DNA of 64,000 nucleotides from Enchytraeus crypticus (GCA_905160935.1 CAJHZI010000475.1:124001-188000); one strand, 5' to 3'. Shown: positions 10,295-55,519, counted from the first letter of the stretch. The notes: a model not told the origin generated them from the sequence alone. Made by a program: numbers and translations.

Positions 10295-10425
10295 GAGCCT
10301 AGTTTGACGCCAGTTTCCTGCTCAAATAGCATGTCGGTGACGGGAAGAGCACTGGTTTGAACCCAGCACCTACTGATCCACTATCGAACAACTTGCCAAC
10401 AAGTCATCGGCTCAGCCCTAGATCA
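10295..10425 (-). mobile_element. Diverged SINE, second subfamily
   Basis: It contains GACGCCAGTTTCCTGCTCAA, TGACGGGAAGAGCACTGG, TTTGAACCCAGCACCTACTG and GAACAACTTGCCAACAAGTC. The GAGCACTGG body and AACAACTTG end are shared with the copy near 19975-20085 and differ from the main family. Confidence 0.7.
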
Positions 10426-10429
10426 GCCG

Positions 10430-11285
10430 AATTAGCCATTAGAGGTATAGACCTAGCAACCTGATATAGTCCTTTTTATATCTACAGCTTTATTCAAATG
10501 AGTTAATATCGGTGTTGTATATTTTATATCATTTTGATCCAGTATCTTTTTCGCTTCTTTTATCTTTCTCATATCTCGTTCTAGCTCTTAAGACTTGTCA
10601 TTTTTTACACCTGTTCTCAGTTCTGTACTTATTATCGTTGTCAGCGATTTATCAAAGTGGACTTGTAATATTAACTGTTTCGTGTGTTGTATTTATACAC
10701 TCTGTCTCTTGTATACGCCGGTGTCCTTTGCTTTGGTGAGTTTATTCTGGGCCACTTCTGTTCTTTGTGGGATCACTATGCGACAAGTATGGGTGCTGAT
10801 GATAATTATCGTAGACCACGTATTTCTCAGAATGCACAACTCAATTCATTTATTTCAAATTGATTTTATAGTATCGCACAATTTGGTTGTCGTCATAGGT
10901 ACACAGACAATGTGCTGGTGCAATTCTAAGCTACAATACGTAAAGTGGCTAGCAAAGTAGTTTACCCAGAGAGGCTACACATGTTCATTTAGAAGCTGTC
11001 GTTGAAAATGTAGTACAGTAAATATTACAGCAGAATTTTAACAATGCAGCGGGGATAACGATAATGAATATTGATATTATTAAAAGATTAATTGATAAAA
11101 TCATAATATATCATATGAATATTATAGACCGACACTTACTAACTTTATAATTGAAATGCTGTCTTAGAAATAGTTCATATAGGTAATTCGATTGTTTAGA
11201 AAGCTAGATATCCAAAAACTGAATGTTCTGTGATCTTGTTGCGGTCGAATTAGAGTATTAGTAGCAGAGTTTATGCTCTCAGAGT
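10430..11285. other. Intergenic, no gene recognised
   Basis: Two overlapping open frames (10512-10739 and 10595-10960) encode Leu/Ser/Val-rich sequence without splice-site context, conserved motifs or a codon pattern. They look like chance frames in T-rich DNA. Confidence 0.5.
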
Positions 11286-11406
<121 letters not shown>

Positions 11407-11439
11407 CCCCCTTGAGTTACTGTAGAAACAATGATCAAT

Positions 11440-11810
11440 CATATAAATCAAACAAAGAAACCAATGATTAATCAAAGAAACCAATGATTAATCAAAGAAA
11501 CCAATGATTAATCAAAGAAACCAATGATGAATCAAAGAAACCAATGATTAATCAAAAAACCAATGATTATTCAAAGAAACCAATGATCAAAGAAACCAAT
11601 GATTAATCAAAGAAACCAATGATTAATCAAAGAAACCAATGATCAAAGATAGTTTAGACTGATCAATCAATGACCAATCAAAGAAATCAATGACCAATCA
11701 AAGAAACCAATGATTAATCAAAGAAACCAATGATCAAAGATAGTTTAGATAGATCAATCAATGACCAATCAAAGAAAACAATGATCAACCAAAGAAATCA
11801 ATAAATAAAT
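11440..11810. repeat. About 20-bp minisatellite AATCAAAGAAACCAATGATT
   Basis: CAAAGAAACCAATGATTAAT units repeat some 17 times with internal deletions. From about 11640 a longer unit containing GATAGTTTAGA(C/T) appears twice. Confidence 0.9.
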
Positions 11811-13860
11811 GCGAATTTAAAGCTTGGTTACTCAATTTAATGCGATATTATAAAAGAATGCATAAGTTGTGCACGAGTGTACGCCATAGTGACTACATCA
11901 TATAAAAAGTTTATAAAAGCCAAGCGACATCTTTGGCAGCGGCGTAAAAATAATTTATTATATATTATGTTTTAATTACCAAATTGTATGAAACATAATA
12001 TCGCTTCTGTGTAATAAACCTGCAGTCAAATTAAACTCATTCCAGCTCACCTCATCAAAGCAACAGAAGGACCACAATTGATGGCAAAGCCTGGCAAACC
12101 AATGCTCGGCAAGAACTAGCGTATCTAATACTACAAAATAAATGCCACAGGGAAATATTTTTAGAAAATAAATTGAATAAATCTTCGACAGGGAATTGAC
12201 GCTTTAAATCAGTACTCCTCATGGAAACGCTTTACTGTGTTTAACACCTAGAGATAAAGATTAACAGTTCATGACCACAGCTGTATAATAATAACTAAGG
12301 TTTAACGTCCATTTCCTCATACAAGGATGATGTCAGGGATGTGTGAGCACAATGAGATTCCACTGATAGACGGCCCCGAGCAGCACAACACGAGTACAAC
12401 AGTAATAGTCCAACTACTAAATGATACTAAACTAACCAGTCGCAAGTGAATGGTATAATCGATAGCGTACTTGACTTACGAAAAAGAGGCTGGAGGTCTA
12501 ACTTCAGCCCGGAAATCATCTTAAGTACCAATGCTTTACATCAATCAAGTTACTAAGTAGGAAATCGATTGTAAAAGCCAAGGTTAACGTCAGTTTCGAA
12601 ATCATTTCAGCGACAGAATTAGCATTGAATTTGAACCCTGCACCTATTTATCCGCAATCAAACACCAGACTGAAAATACGACAAGCCCAATGCAATCAAA
12701 ACCAGATACATCATTTTCATGTTTTCTCTAAGTTCTCAATCCATTCACAATTTTCAGTTTAGGGCAAGATTCGCTTCTGAACCCTGAACTGCAGTTCAAC
12801 AAACTCTTCTCTGAGATTTCTACATCATTTTCATGCGCGAACCCGTATTAAACCCGTTTATTTTAATTTAATTTATATTAAATTTCGTTAAACCTGTACT
12901 ATTTCAGAATCCACTCAGGGCGTCCCAGACATCGACTACGAGGCGTGGAAGCGGACGTTAAATCACGACAGTCTGAGTAACAGTCAACGAAATCTACCAC
13001 GAGCACAACACGGACTATTGCATAATAGATATTAAATGTCGACACAATTACAACCTTACATGTTCAGTGTTTAGGTAAAACATAAACATGTACAATAGCT
13101 AAACATCGTAACTGCCAATACTAAGAAAAGAAAATACAAAACCAATTCATCTATTGAATCGTTTAAACTAAATACGAATCGTCGCATATATACTGTCTAG
13201 AAACATGATTATATATAAGTAATAGCAGATTATAATGTTGTTGAAACCTTATTTACCAGTTACCACAGGGGTAAGTTTCTCAGTCATGACTTTAAATTAG
13301 AAAAATAAAATTCTGCACTTTAGGCATTGCTTATTGAGTTATTTCTTAAATTTATTAGCCGACTAATGATGCAAGAGAACACTTTAAACTTACTTAGCTC
13401 AACACTTTTAACATATTTACCTAATCCTAGGTCAACTTTTAGTTTTTAGTTATACAAAACTGAAAATATTAGCAGTAAATGCATTAAATGTATAGCACTG
13501 GCTAGTGGTTTGTTCACTTTTATATTAATTTTTTTAATTTTTTTACTTTAGTTATTCAGCTGCATCGTTTCAGAGTTTGACTCAATATTGATCATTATGC
13601 CGAAACTAAAACACGAAATACAATAAATAAATACAATCAAATATTTAATCTAGCACGGTCACACATATACTGCAACATTAATATATACTATTATAAGAAC
13701 AAAGTAATACAGGAAAAGCTAATACGTCTTTTATTTATAGTCTAGTCAATTTCTTCTAAAAATTTTTCTGTATTTACATCAAATAATATTTTTCAGTCAG
13801 TGTATTAGAACAGTATGAAGTTAAGGGGAGGGGATGGAACGGCCGGGTACGAATATTACT
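11811..13860. other. Convergent intergenic region with retroelement relics
   Basis: It holds a LINE tail on the minus strand (about 12290-12350, GGTTTAACGTCCATTTCCTC), a diverged SINE on the minus strand (about 12570-12670) and a LINE-tail-like block on the plus strand (about 12925-12975, GGGCGTCCCAGACATCG then GCGGACGTTAAA). The rest is AT-rich without coding signs. Confidence 0.6.
12290..12350 (-). mobile_element. 3' tail of a CR1/L2-like LINE
   Basis: AAGGTTTAACGTCCATTTCC then TCATACAAGGATGATGTCAG is the complement of the LINE terminus whose fuller copy lies at 42893-43485. Confidence 0.7.
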
Positions 13861-13865
13861 GAATA

Positions 13866-14600
13866 AGAATAGATCATAGGGAGTAGACCATAGGAAATAG
13901 ACCACAGGGAGTAGACCATAGGAAATAGACCACAGGGAGTAGACCATAGGAAATAGACCACAGGGAGTAGACCATAGGAAATAGACCATAGGGAGTAGAC
14001 CATAGGAAATAGACCATAAGGAGTAGACCATAGGAAATAGACCATAGGAAGTAAACCATAGAAAATAGACCATAAGGAGTAAACCATAGGAAATAGACCA
14101 TAGGGAGTAGACCATAGGAAATAGACCATAGGAAGTAGACCATAGAAAATAGACCATAGGGAGTAGACCATAGGAAATAGACCATAGGGAGTAGACCATA
14201 AAAAATAGACCATAGGGAGTAGACCATAGGAAATAGACCATAGGGAGTAGAACATAGGAAATAGACCATAGGGAGTAGACCATAGGAAATAGACCACAGG
14301 GAGTAGACCATAGGAAATAGACCATAGGGAGTAGACCATAGGAAATAGACCATAGGGAGTAGACCATAGGAAATAGACCCTAAAGAGTAGACCATACGGA
14401 ATAGACCATAGGGAGTAGACCATAGGGAATAGACCATAGGAAATAGACCAACGGGAGTAAACCATAGGAAATAGACCACAGGGAGTAGACCATAGAAAGT
14501 AGACCATAGGGAGTAGACCATAGGAAATAGACCATAGGGAATAGACCCTAGGAATAAATAGACCATAGGGAATAGATACTAGGAAATAGACCCTAGTGTT
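13866..14600. repeat. 14-bp minisatellite AGACCATAGG(GAG/AAA)T, about 50 copies
   Basis: Units AGACCATAGGGAGT and AGACCATAGGAAAT alternate, giving a 28-bp higher-order period. It starts about 320 bp beyond the PLC-beta stop codon and could lie in the 3' untranslated region. The minus strand is open in all three frames for about 200 codons because the unit lacks stops. That reflects composition and is not evidence of coding. Confidence 0.95.
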
Positions 14601-14721
14601 TCTTGTTCTACAGATCCAAGAATAGAACTTAAAGTTACTTAACTCTCATCATTTACTGCAGACAGTATACGGCTTTACATCACACTCCTTCAATTAAAAC
14701 TCAATAATAACATTACCGAGT

Positions 14722-14727
14722 TTTAAT
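14722..14727 (-). terminator. Possible polyadenylation signal ATTAAA for PLC-beta
   Basis: ATTAAA in transcript sense lies about 195 bases after the stop at 14921. A canonical AATAAA occurs only at 13735-13730, beyond the minisatellite. Which one is used decides whether the minisatellite is transcribed. Confidence 0.3.
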
Positions 14728-14920
14728 TACAAATCATTTTATAATTAGAAATACGATGTAATCAGGCAAATTATATCATATTTCTTCCGTTGAAACTCAA
14801 CAATAACATGAAATATTTTACAAACAGAGATGCAATATCACAAGCATAGATATAAATACAAATAGACAGATCATGATATGGACCTAAGTAGAGAAGCTGA
14901 GAGGGAATTGCGCACTCTAC

Positions 14921-48039
<33,119 letters not shown>

Positions 48040-48195
48040 CTTCTGGAGCTCAGTCACCCAAAGCTGCTCTCAACGAGGCAATCACCGATACACCAAGTGA
48101 TACACCGAGCGATACACCCAGCGATACACCCAGTGATACAACCAGCGATACACCCAGTGATACAACCAGCGATACACCCAGCAATACACACAGTT
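48040..48195 (-). promoter_or_regulatory. PLC-beta leader region with a 12-bp GTATCACTGGGT repeat
   Basis: Immediately before the ATG the transcript would read GACTGAGCTCCAGAAG. From about 48087 to 48190 it is a run of GGTGTATCGCTG and GGTTGTATCACT units, about nine copies, which keeps one frame open as a GVSLVVSL-type peptide with no ATG start. A TCCAG just before AAG-ATG could also be an acceptor, so the leader may be spliced. No promoter motif is identifiable. Confidence 0.4.
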
Positions 48196-48299
48196 GTACA
48201 ACAGATGCTGCCTCAGTTGTACATTTATGAAGCAAGCCAAGGAAAACCACCTCCTGGCTAGCCTCTAATGAGCGGCGCAGCCAAAGATGACACTGCCCC

Positions 48300-48425
48300 G
48301 TCAACTGATGCCTTGTGCTCGATGTTGTCTAGAATGCTAGATGTTGTTTAGTGCTGGATGTTGTTAAGTGCTGGATGTTGTTTAATACGACAGTAGGATT
48401 CTAATCGTTGTCGTTGAGATATCTT
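48300..48425 (+). mobile_element. LINE 3' end relic (GCTCGATGTTGT type)
   Basis: GTGCTCGATGTTGTCTAGAA, then three diverged GCTGGATGTTGTTNAGTGCTGG copies. It resembles the terminus of the LINE at 3190-4368. Confidence 0.5.
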
Positions 48426-48827
48426 ACTAACAAATGTAAGCGGAAGGTACTTCGTTAGATTCCATCATTCAACATAATCTAACACTCCTATCTCAGCTTT
48501 ATCATATCACACGTTAATCCTATTTGTTAATCCAAAGTATAATCACACGTTAATCCTATTTGTTAATCCAAATTAATCCACTACAGCAGCTCGACAGCCC
48601 GTAAAATCATTTAACTTATAGCAGTGTTTAAAATCAAACCAGTTATCCAGAAAGAATATAGAAGTTGTTCCAAAAAGAACACGACTGCAATAATCCAAGC
48701 TGCAGACTTTTAACTCATCCAGTATATACTTCTATCCAGCGATAAGTCTGCACAAGTGCCTATGCCTTCAGTCCATCATATCTCCTGTAACTCCTATATC
48801 AACTTTAACGATATTAACACTGCATCG

Positions 48828-48962
48828 GCAAAAAAAGGTAATGTTAACGTCAGTTTCCTAACTCGAAAGCGATGTCAGTGACGGACGAGCACGGGATTTG
48901 AACCCCGCACATACTGATCCGCGGTCGAGTATCTTACCGACATCGCCCCTGGCTCCAGCGAA
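48828..48962 (-). mobile_element. tRNA-derived SINE, full length
   Basis: AAAAAAGGTAATGTTAACGT, ATTTGAACCCCGCACATACT, ACCGACATCGCCCCTGGCTC CAGC. Confidence 0.93.
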
Positions 48963-49127
48963 GCACACATAGGACCTACTCTGACCTATTCAGACTCTAT
49001 CGAGGTGTAAATGTCAGTACAGTACCTACATGTATGTATGCACTAACATTGGAGTAAGCAGATGTATTGTAATTTTATTTGCCTTGGACAAATCTTTCTC
49101 GAAAGCATTTATCAGGGACGTAATATA

Positions 49128-49645
49128 AGGAAGCATATATTAATTAAGGACACATTTATTAATTATGGACGTATCTATTAATTAAGGACGCATCTATTAA
49201 TTTAATACGCATCTATTAATTAAGGAAGCATCTATTAATTATGGACGTATTTATTAATTATGGACGCATCTATTAATCAAGGACGCATCTATTAATTAAG
49301 GACGCATCTATTAATTATGGACGTATCTATTAATTAAGGACGCATCTATTAATTAAGGACGCATCTATTAATTAAGGACGCATCTATTAATTAAGGACGC
49401 ATTTATTAATTAAATAGGCATCTATTAATTACGGACTCATCTATTAATTAAGGACGCATCTATTAATTAAATACGCATCTATTAATTAAGGATGCATCTA
49501 TTAATTAAGGACGCATCTATTAATTAAAGACGCATCTATTAATCAAGGACGCATCTATTAATTAAGGACGCATCTATTAATCAAGGACGCATCTATTAAT
49601 TAAAGACGCATCTATTAATTAAGGACGCACCTATCACGGACGCAT
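49128..49645. repeat. 19-bp minisatellite GGACGCATCTATTAATTAA, about 27 copies
   Basis: AAGGACGCATCTATTAATTA repeats with TATGGACGTA, ATACGCA and ATCAAGG variants in the spacer upstream of the PLC-beta gene. Confidence 0.94.
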
Positions 49646-49948
49646 GATGAAATGCTATATACAAGTAATAACATTTTACATATACAGGAATTATGGGAGC
49701 ATCGAGTGCAGATAGTTGATGTTACTATAAATAGAACTAGGTGAACGATCAACCTATGACCCTATGATTAATTAGTTAGCACATCCATACTAATTCAAGG
49801 CTTCCCTCAACTACTTCTCTTCATCTTATCAACTCGTCATTAATAAGTGAATTAATTAAGTTCATTCATAATAATAATAATAATTATTATTATTATTATT
49901 ATTACAGGGTGACGTCATGAATTATAACACAATAATTAATTTGTAATT

Positions 49949-50106
49949 TAACATAAAATATACAAACAAATACTAATATAATATAAATTAGATAACACAT
50001 TAATTAAATGCCGGCAAAGCTGACGCTGACATTGGCTTTGCCGGCATTTAATTAATGTGTTATCTAGTTTATGTTATATTAGTATTTGCTTGTATATTTT
50101 ATGTTA
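49949..50106. repeat. Long near-perfect palindrome (71-bp arms)
   Basis: The left arm TAACATAAAATATACAAACA ... TTAAATGCCGGCAAAG is the inverted complement of the right arm CTTTGCCGGCATTTAA ... TATATTTTATGTTA with about four mismatches. The loop is CTGACGCTGACATTGG. It could be a foldback element or the result of an inverted duplication. Confidence 0.92.
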
Positions 50107-50129
50107 AATATTATTACATAATATTATTA

Positions 50130-50225
50130 ATGGTAGAATGGAAGAAAATGGAGACAGGGGCAGGACGAGACTAAGGAATGTTATAAATCATGGACCTGCC
50201 AGTAGGCAGCGCACTAAGAGAGCGA
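50130..50225 (+). mobile_element. LINE 3' end (CTGCCAGTAGGC type)
   Basis: GGTAGAATGGAAGAAAATGG, CAGGGGCAGGACGAGACTAA and CATGGACCTGCCAGTAGGCA GCGCACTAAGAGAGCG. Confidence 0.6.
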
Positions 50226-51570
50226 ACATTATTAACTAAGTCCGTTTATATATTCTCACGACGCCTATTGCACATAGTCAAGATATTGAAGTTCGGATCA
50301 CAGATGCTTAGATCTTTGTATCTGCTACAAGACGAGTTGATATAAATTAACTCCTAGAAAGTAGTTGTTTGCAATTACCATGCTAATTCTATCGTCTGTG
50401 TATAGTCATCCTAATCTAATGATTATCCAAAAGCCAGTAAATATATTTAGCCAACTTCTGCAGCCAGTCTTTAGAAGTTCAAGCAGAGGGGAGGCAACAA
50501 AACCGTCAGAGCTTACAAGTAACCTGTCTAGTTGACCACCCATCAGATATACAAGCAAACAGAAATATTTAAATTAAATAAAGGGACAGAAAGAACACGC
50601 GATCCAAAAAAGAAAGTGAAACTATACGATATAGAAGCAATACGAGTCTAATACATGGAAATTGATTAAGTAAACATGCACATACACACTTAAGCATTTA
50701 GTGCACAATACGCATACTAAAAGCTACGCCCGTTTTCTCATTCGAAAGCATTTCACAGGATTCAAACCATAAGCCTGCTGATTAGGAATAGGAGACATAA
50801 CCGATCACGCTAAGACTATTGCGGCTCAGGTCTAAAAGGCTGGTCCACAATTGACATCAGGCTAGCTAAAAAGAGTAACGACGTTCAGATATATTCCTTA
50901 CAGGACAAAATCTACATTCACCTTGGATCATTTATGCCATTATTGATTGATTATTGATTGATTGATTGCCTGATCATTTATGTCGGATATCAAGTTTAGG
51001 CATAATATTTAGTTACATATCGTTTTGTATCACCTGTCATCTTTAACAAAAAATGACTGGTTTCTAACAAATTTTATATCAATGCATATAGTGTCAGATT
51101 ATGCATAACAGGCAGGCCTAACTTTTGATTATGATTACGCAGTCTAACACATAACTGGGCCTATCAACATAATATCACATTAACAAATCACCGTTAACAT
51201 CGATGCTATATTTAACCAGAATACAGAACATATAACTGACAGTTTCTTTAATAAAATCATATCATACACTATTACACTAAACCTAGATCTACTCTAATTC
51301 TTACGTTATCTGCACGCCGCACATAACTTGTTTACGATAAGAGTTTTTTCGAGTAATATAAACTAATATAAACGTGAGAAAAAAGCCTAGTTGTAGCGGC
51401 ATTACAATGGCTTAGACACTGCTGACTTACTGCAGGCTTATATTCCTCATTGCCACTCAAGTGACAGCCTGCCTAGCGCGGTATAGCTCATGCATAGGTC
51501 GTCTGGCTGCCATCTCCTTCAAAAACACACTCAAACCCAAGCTTCGTTTCGAATATCATCACTACATTTA
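50226..51570. other. Intergenic, no gene recognised
   Basis: AT-rich. A diverged SINE relic may be present at about 50725-50830 (CCCGTTTTCTCATTCGAAAG, then GGATTCAAACC on the plus strand). Around 51430-51540 a short GC-richer block has a CTTACTGCAG acceptor-like site, but no conserved protein is readable in either direction. Confidence 0.5.
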
Positions 51571-51574
51571 TACG

Positions 51575-51720
51575 ACATCATCATCTTCCCTTAAATCCCA
51601 GCTTAACCAGGGTCGGGACACGAATATACTTTCAATCCATTCGTTTAAGTTTTGTAGCAATTTCTGGAGCCTTTGCGCTCACCAACCGAACGCCTTTTCT
51701 GACGTTGGTTTGGATCTAGT
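51575..51720 (-). mobile_element. RTE-like LINE 3' end
   Basis: CATCATCATCTTCCCTTAAA, TCCCAGCTTAACCAGGGTCG, TTTTGTAGCAATTTCTGGAG and GCGCTCACCAACCGAACGCC. Confidence 0.65.
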
Positions 51721-52985
51721 ATTTATGTCTCCTTCTACAACATGTACACATTTGCACAGTTAGTATATTCTTCAACTAAAACACTATTTATACAACATTC
51801 TAAATAATGCAATTTAAACATAAATAAACTAAAATAACCGTTTGGCATTGTATAGTATAGTAGTCTATACCAGTAAGATTATATTCAGCAATAACGATGC
51901 TGATAATAATAGATAATAATATTAGCGATACCAAATTAATAACAACAGAAATATTAATAAGATATAATAAGAAATAATGATAATAAGGTGATAATGTTTG
52001 TATGCCTAGGTGGAAAATCTACAGGCGTATATAAGCTATACTTAGTTGCTTAAATAAATAGTTTAAAACGTAGTCTGGGTCAAGCCATTATAAGCTGCAA
52101 TGTTTTATATCCTCATGCTATACTGATATGGATTTTGGTTGGCACTATTTTGAATCCACTAACGCACTGTTTGTGGTCCAGCGTTGTTAAGTTATGGTAC
52201 TGAAATTGCTTGAATTTTTTTTGTTTACGGTGTCAGTGAATTTGTTCCCGAGTTGATGCTGAAATAAACATATACATGTATCTCTCTTTATACAGCCCAA
52301 GACAAATGAAAACAACACTCAGTGGTAGCACTGCGTGCAAGGTTGAAAGTAAGAAGAGACGAGATTGAAGATATAAGAAGAGAGACATGTAGAGGAATGG
52401 ACAGAGACAAAGAGACATAGAAACACAGGTACAGCGAGTGACTCTGTGAAGCTGACAGATTTCTCGCCGTCTCATGCCCCTGCTCGTATTGTTTTCAGCA
52501 TACGTTCAAGCAGCCTAGTTCACTCAACCAATGCTGAAATCTGAATCGATAATCAGTGGGCTTGTGTCAGGTTCTATATTTTTATGATCGAGAATTTGCC
52601 GGCTTTACCGGTTGAACCAAACTTAACTGAAAGCCTTTAGTTGTTTTTAATCGTTTAGCTCGGACAGGTTTCATTGTAAAAATATCAGATTGAATTCAAG
52701 CTCTGAATGGAAAAGCGTTACTCTCGCACCTCATAGGAAAACTAGGACTCGTGGAAGCATACAGTGGCTAAAGTGGAGGGGAACGCAGGGGAACTAAATT
52801 CCCCTAACTCTCAGTTTTTTTCTGAGGTGTGTTCCTCTGCTAGGGGCCTAGATAAGATACTAGGAGACCTGTAAATACATTACAGGTGGCTCGAAAAATT
52901 CTGACCGTTCCCCTATAGCTCTCAATTCCCGCATTAACCAGTGGAAGCATGTACTGGAAGTTCATAGTCAACGGGATCGGCTTCA
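51721..52985. other. Intergenic, no gene recognised
   Basis: Unique AT-rich DNA. A block at 52770-52920 (GTGGAGGGGAACGCAGGGGA) is G-rich. No element signature is visible apart from the SINE that follows. Confidence 0.5.
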
Positions 52986-53120
52986 TAAAAAAGCTGGGAA
53001 AGCTAATGTTAACGTCAGTTTCCTCACTCAAAAGCGATGTCAGTGACGGACGAGCTCAGGATTTGAACTCCGCACATACTGATCTGCGGCCTGATTCTTA
53101 CCGAAATCACCGATGCCTGG
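52986..53120 (-). mobile_element. tRNA-derived SINE
   Basis: AAAAAAGCTGGGAAAGCTAA, TGTTAACGTCAGTTTCCTCA and GGATTTGAACTCCGCACATA, with a diverged 5' end (ATCTGCGGCCTGATTC). Confidence 0.9.
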
Positions 53121-53785
53121 GTTAGGAGATTTCTAAGGTTCACGACGGTTATTGTTGTTGTTGTCAACGCGGAAGGATATCTGATGGCTAGTGTATTTTC
53201 TCATTGTTATTGCTACAGCATTGAGGTCCAGCGATAAATCAGTGATATTAGCCACACAAGAGGACTGCTCTAATAGCATCGTGTAGTGCTCTGTGAGAGC
53301 AAGCTCTTAGGGGTATCGATAAGCAATCAGAAATCCATCGTCTCAATTATAGCCCTCATGATTGCCGCTACGTCATCAAACGATCCGTTCTAATAAACAC
53401 TGCTACCAAAGACACTGCCATCAAAGAGTAGTTTCTCGAAGTGATTTTTAGTCTGTTCATTTTATTGTATATTGCTTGTTTTACCGTAACTGTTGCAAAG
53501 TATAGAGATGTCTTAGCATACTATACTCTATTAAACATTAAAGGAATTCATCAATTTTTTCTGTCATTTCTAATCCGCACACATGACGTACGCACAGTTT
53601 TACAGAGTTTATAAGTTTAGGCACATCATATCGCACAATGTAGCTACTATACGCACAATGATAATAATATTCTACTGATCGTCCTGATTAATCGTGCATT
53701 TACGATAAATATCGCTACGAGGACAGGAACTAGTAGAATAGTCTCGAAGACCGTTTTGCCATTGTTCGCTGATAGAGAATCAGGG
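53121..53785. other. Intergenic, no gene recognised
   Basis: No repeat family or coding signal was seen. (GTT)n occurs at 53148-53163. Confidence 0.45.
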
Positions 53786-53789
53786 ATCC

Positions 53790-53998
53790 GGAAGACTAAA
53801 TACATACAGGAGATGAGTGTAAATGAGTGAATGGAAGGAAAGAGAGGCGGAGGAAGGCCAAGATCAGGTAGGTTAGATGATTTAAAGACCCACTCATATG
53901 TGGGCAGGAAGAGGAAAACGGAAGACAGCGAAGAGTGGAGGCGTTATATACCATGGACCTGCCAGTAGGCAGTGCACTACGAGAGAGAGAGAGGGAAG
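53790..53998 (+). mobile_element. LINE 3' coding end (RTE-like, GA tail)
   Basis: GGCGGAGGAAGGCCAAGATC, GATGATTTAAAGACCCACTC and AGCGAAGAGTGGAGGCGTTA. The frame reads EEWRRYIPWTCQ then TAG, followed by GCAGTGCACTACGAGAGAGA. It is the best coding-end copy of this type. Confidence 0.68.
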
Positions 53999-54239
53999 AG
54001 AGTATAAACAAGACCTCTTAGACCATCTACTGAACAGTGTGTTAGAGAACTGTGTGTAATGAACGGTGAAATGGGAAATTATTTCAACCTACAGCATAAT
54101 TAATCTCTTTATTTCTATTAACGCCGCGTAAACTGTGAGTCTGTCCGCTCATCCAAAAAGATCAACTCTAATTTAATTAAAGAATAAACGATCAATTCAA
54201 GTAACCGCTTTATTTAAATCTCAACCTACCAGAATACCA

Positions 54240-55310
54240 GAGGTTTCATCTATGCTGATGACAACTGTTCTGCACATCAGTCTAAGAATTTCAGTGACAT
54301 TGAAAAACGACTAAATGAAGTCCTAGAATCACTGTCGGTATATTATGTGGAAAATCACCTAAAACCTAATCCTACAAAAACACAAGTGTGTGCCTTTCAT
54401 TTAAGAAATAAGGATGCTAGTAAGGAGCTTAACGTTACATGGGAAGGTGTAGAACTACAACACTGTACACACCCAGTATACCTTGGTGTAACTTTAGTTA
54501 GGACTCATGAGTTTCAAGCAGCTTGTAGGAAAGACGAAGGCAAAAGTCAGTACAAGAAATTCAATATTAGGAAAACTGGCGAACACTCATTGGGGTGCAA
54601 AGGCCAACACAATACGCTCCACAGCATTGGCCCCCTGCTACTCTAGCGCTGAGTATGCCTGCGCTGTTTGGTGTCGCTCCACGCAAGCCCATAAAATTGA
54701 CAGTGCTCTTATTGCTGCGTGTCGTCATATAACAGGTTGTCTGAAACCAACAAGTAAGGACAGTCTGTACTTGCTCTCTGGCATAGCACCACCAGCCATC
54801 AGACGTAATGTCGCTAGCCAAGCTGAAAGAAGTAGACAAGAACAGGATCAACGACATCCACTACATGGTGAAAATCCTCGGAGATCGCGACTCAAATCAA
54901 GACACAGCTTCTTAAATTCAATGTCGCCATTATCTCAGTCAGTGGAACAATCTCGTCTCCAGATGTGGAGAGAACATCTCCTATCAGTTCCAGAGGACAA
55001 AAAAGGTGTAGAAGCGTCAAAAAGTCTTCCGTGTGGGTGCGATGAGGATCGACGAACCTGGTCATGCTTAAATAGATTTAGGACAGGTGTCGGTCGGACA
55101 AAGGTTGCAATGAGCCGATGGGGTTACTATAATGGTTCTACCGTATGTGAATGCGGCCTGGAGGAGGAGGACATTGATCATTTGATGAACTGCAACTTGA
55201 CCGGTGGTGGGGTCACGCGTGAGGATCTCAGAGAGTTTAATGATCGGGCGAGAAATTGTGTCAGACGCTGGATTAATGCTGTATAAGGACACGATAAGAA
55301 GAAGAATTTC
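54240..55310 (+). mobile_element. Jockey/I-like LINE: C-terminal part of reverse transcriptase, one frameshift
   Basis: FIYADDNCSAHQSKNFSDIE (YADD box), NHLKPNPTKTQVCAFHLRNK and PVYLGVTL are in one frame. After a shift near 54505-54520 the second frame reads KTKAKVSTRNSILGKLANTH, SSAEYACAVWCRS, ACRHITGCLKPTSKDSLYLL, SGIAPPAIRRNVASQAERSR and a terminal CECGLEEEDIDHLMNC zinc-knuckle-like motif, stopping at 55286. It is 5'-truncated upstream of YADD. The only visible damage is the shift, so the copy is younger than the one at 3190-4368. Confidence 0.9.
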
Positions 55311-55519
55311 AATTTCAATACAAAAAATTACAATTTTATCACCACATTAACAAAATTAACATCAACTAGCCGAATTCGCATTGGCGCATCGGTTTAGCGT
55401 GTAGAACTAATCAAACGCTCATAGGTTTCAACCACCTGTCACACCCGACTGTTACACTTCGTCGGGCGTAAAATGTCGAGTTTAATCATCTTCTCACTAA
55501 TACACTCAGGCTAGAGATT

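Noticed and set aside
10512..10960. Two overlapping hydrophobic frames of 75 and 121 codons
   Set aside because: T-rich DNA favours Leu/Ser/Val frames; no splice sites, homology or codon signal.
12907..13035. Possible plus-strand terminal exon (STQGVPDIDYEAWKRTLNHD...) after a TATTTCAG acceptor
   Set aside because: The GGGCGTCCCAGACATCG and GCGGACGTTAAA parts match the CR1/L2-like LINE tail. Its phase does not fit the last Dispatched donors and no upstream exon was found.
13774..14566. Three overlapping minus-strand frames of 197-230 codons with MVYSLWS repeats
   Set aside because: The 14-bp unit has no stop in any frame of that strand, so the same peptide appears three times out of phase; no splice or start context.
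48050..48304. 84-codon upstream frame (GVSLVVSL repeats) before the PLC-beta start
   Set aside because: It begins at a non-ATG codon and owes its length to a 12-bp repeat.
51461..51763. 100-codon plus-strand frame
   Set aside because: Its second half runs through a minus-oriented RTE-like LINE end; the first half has no recognisable protein.
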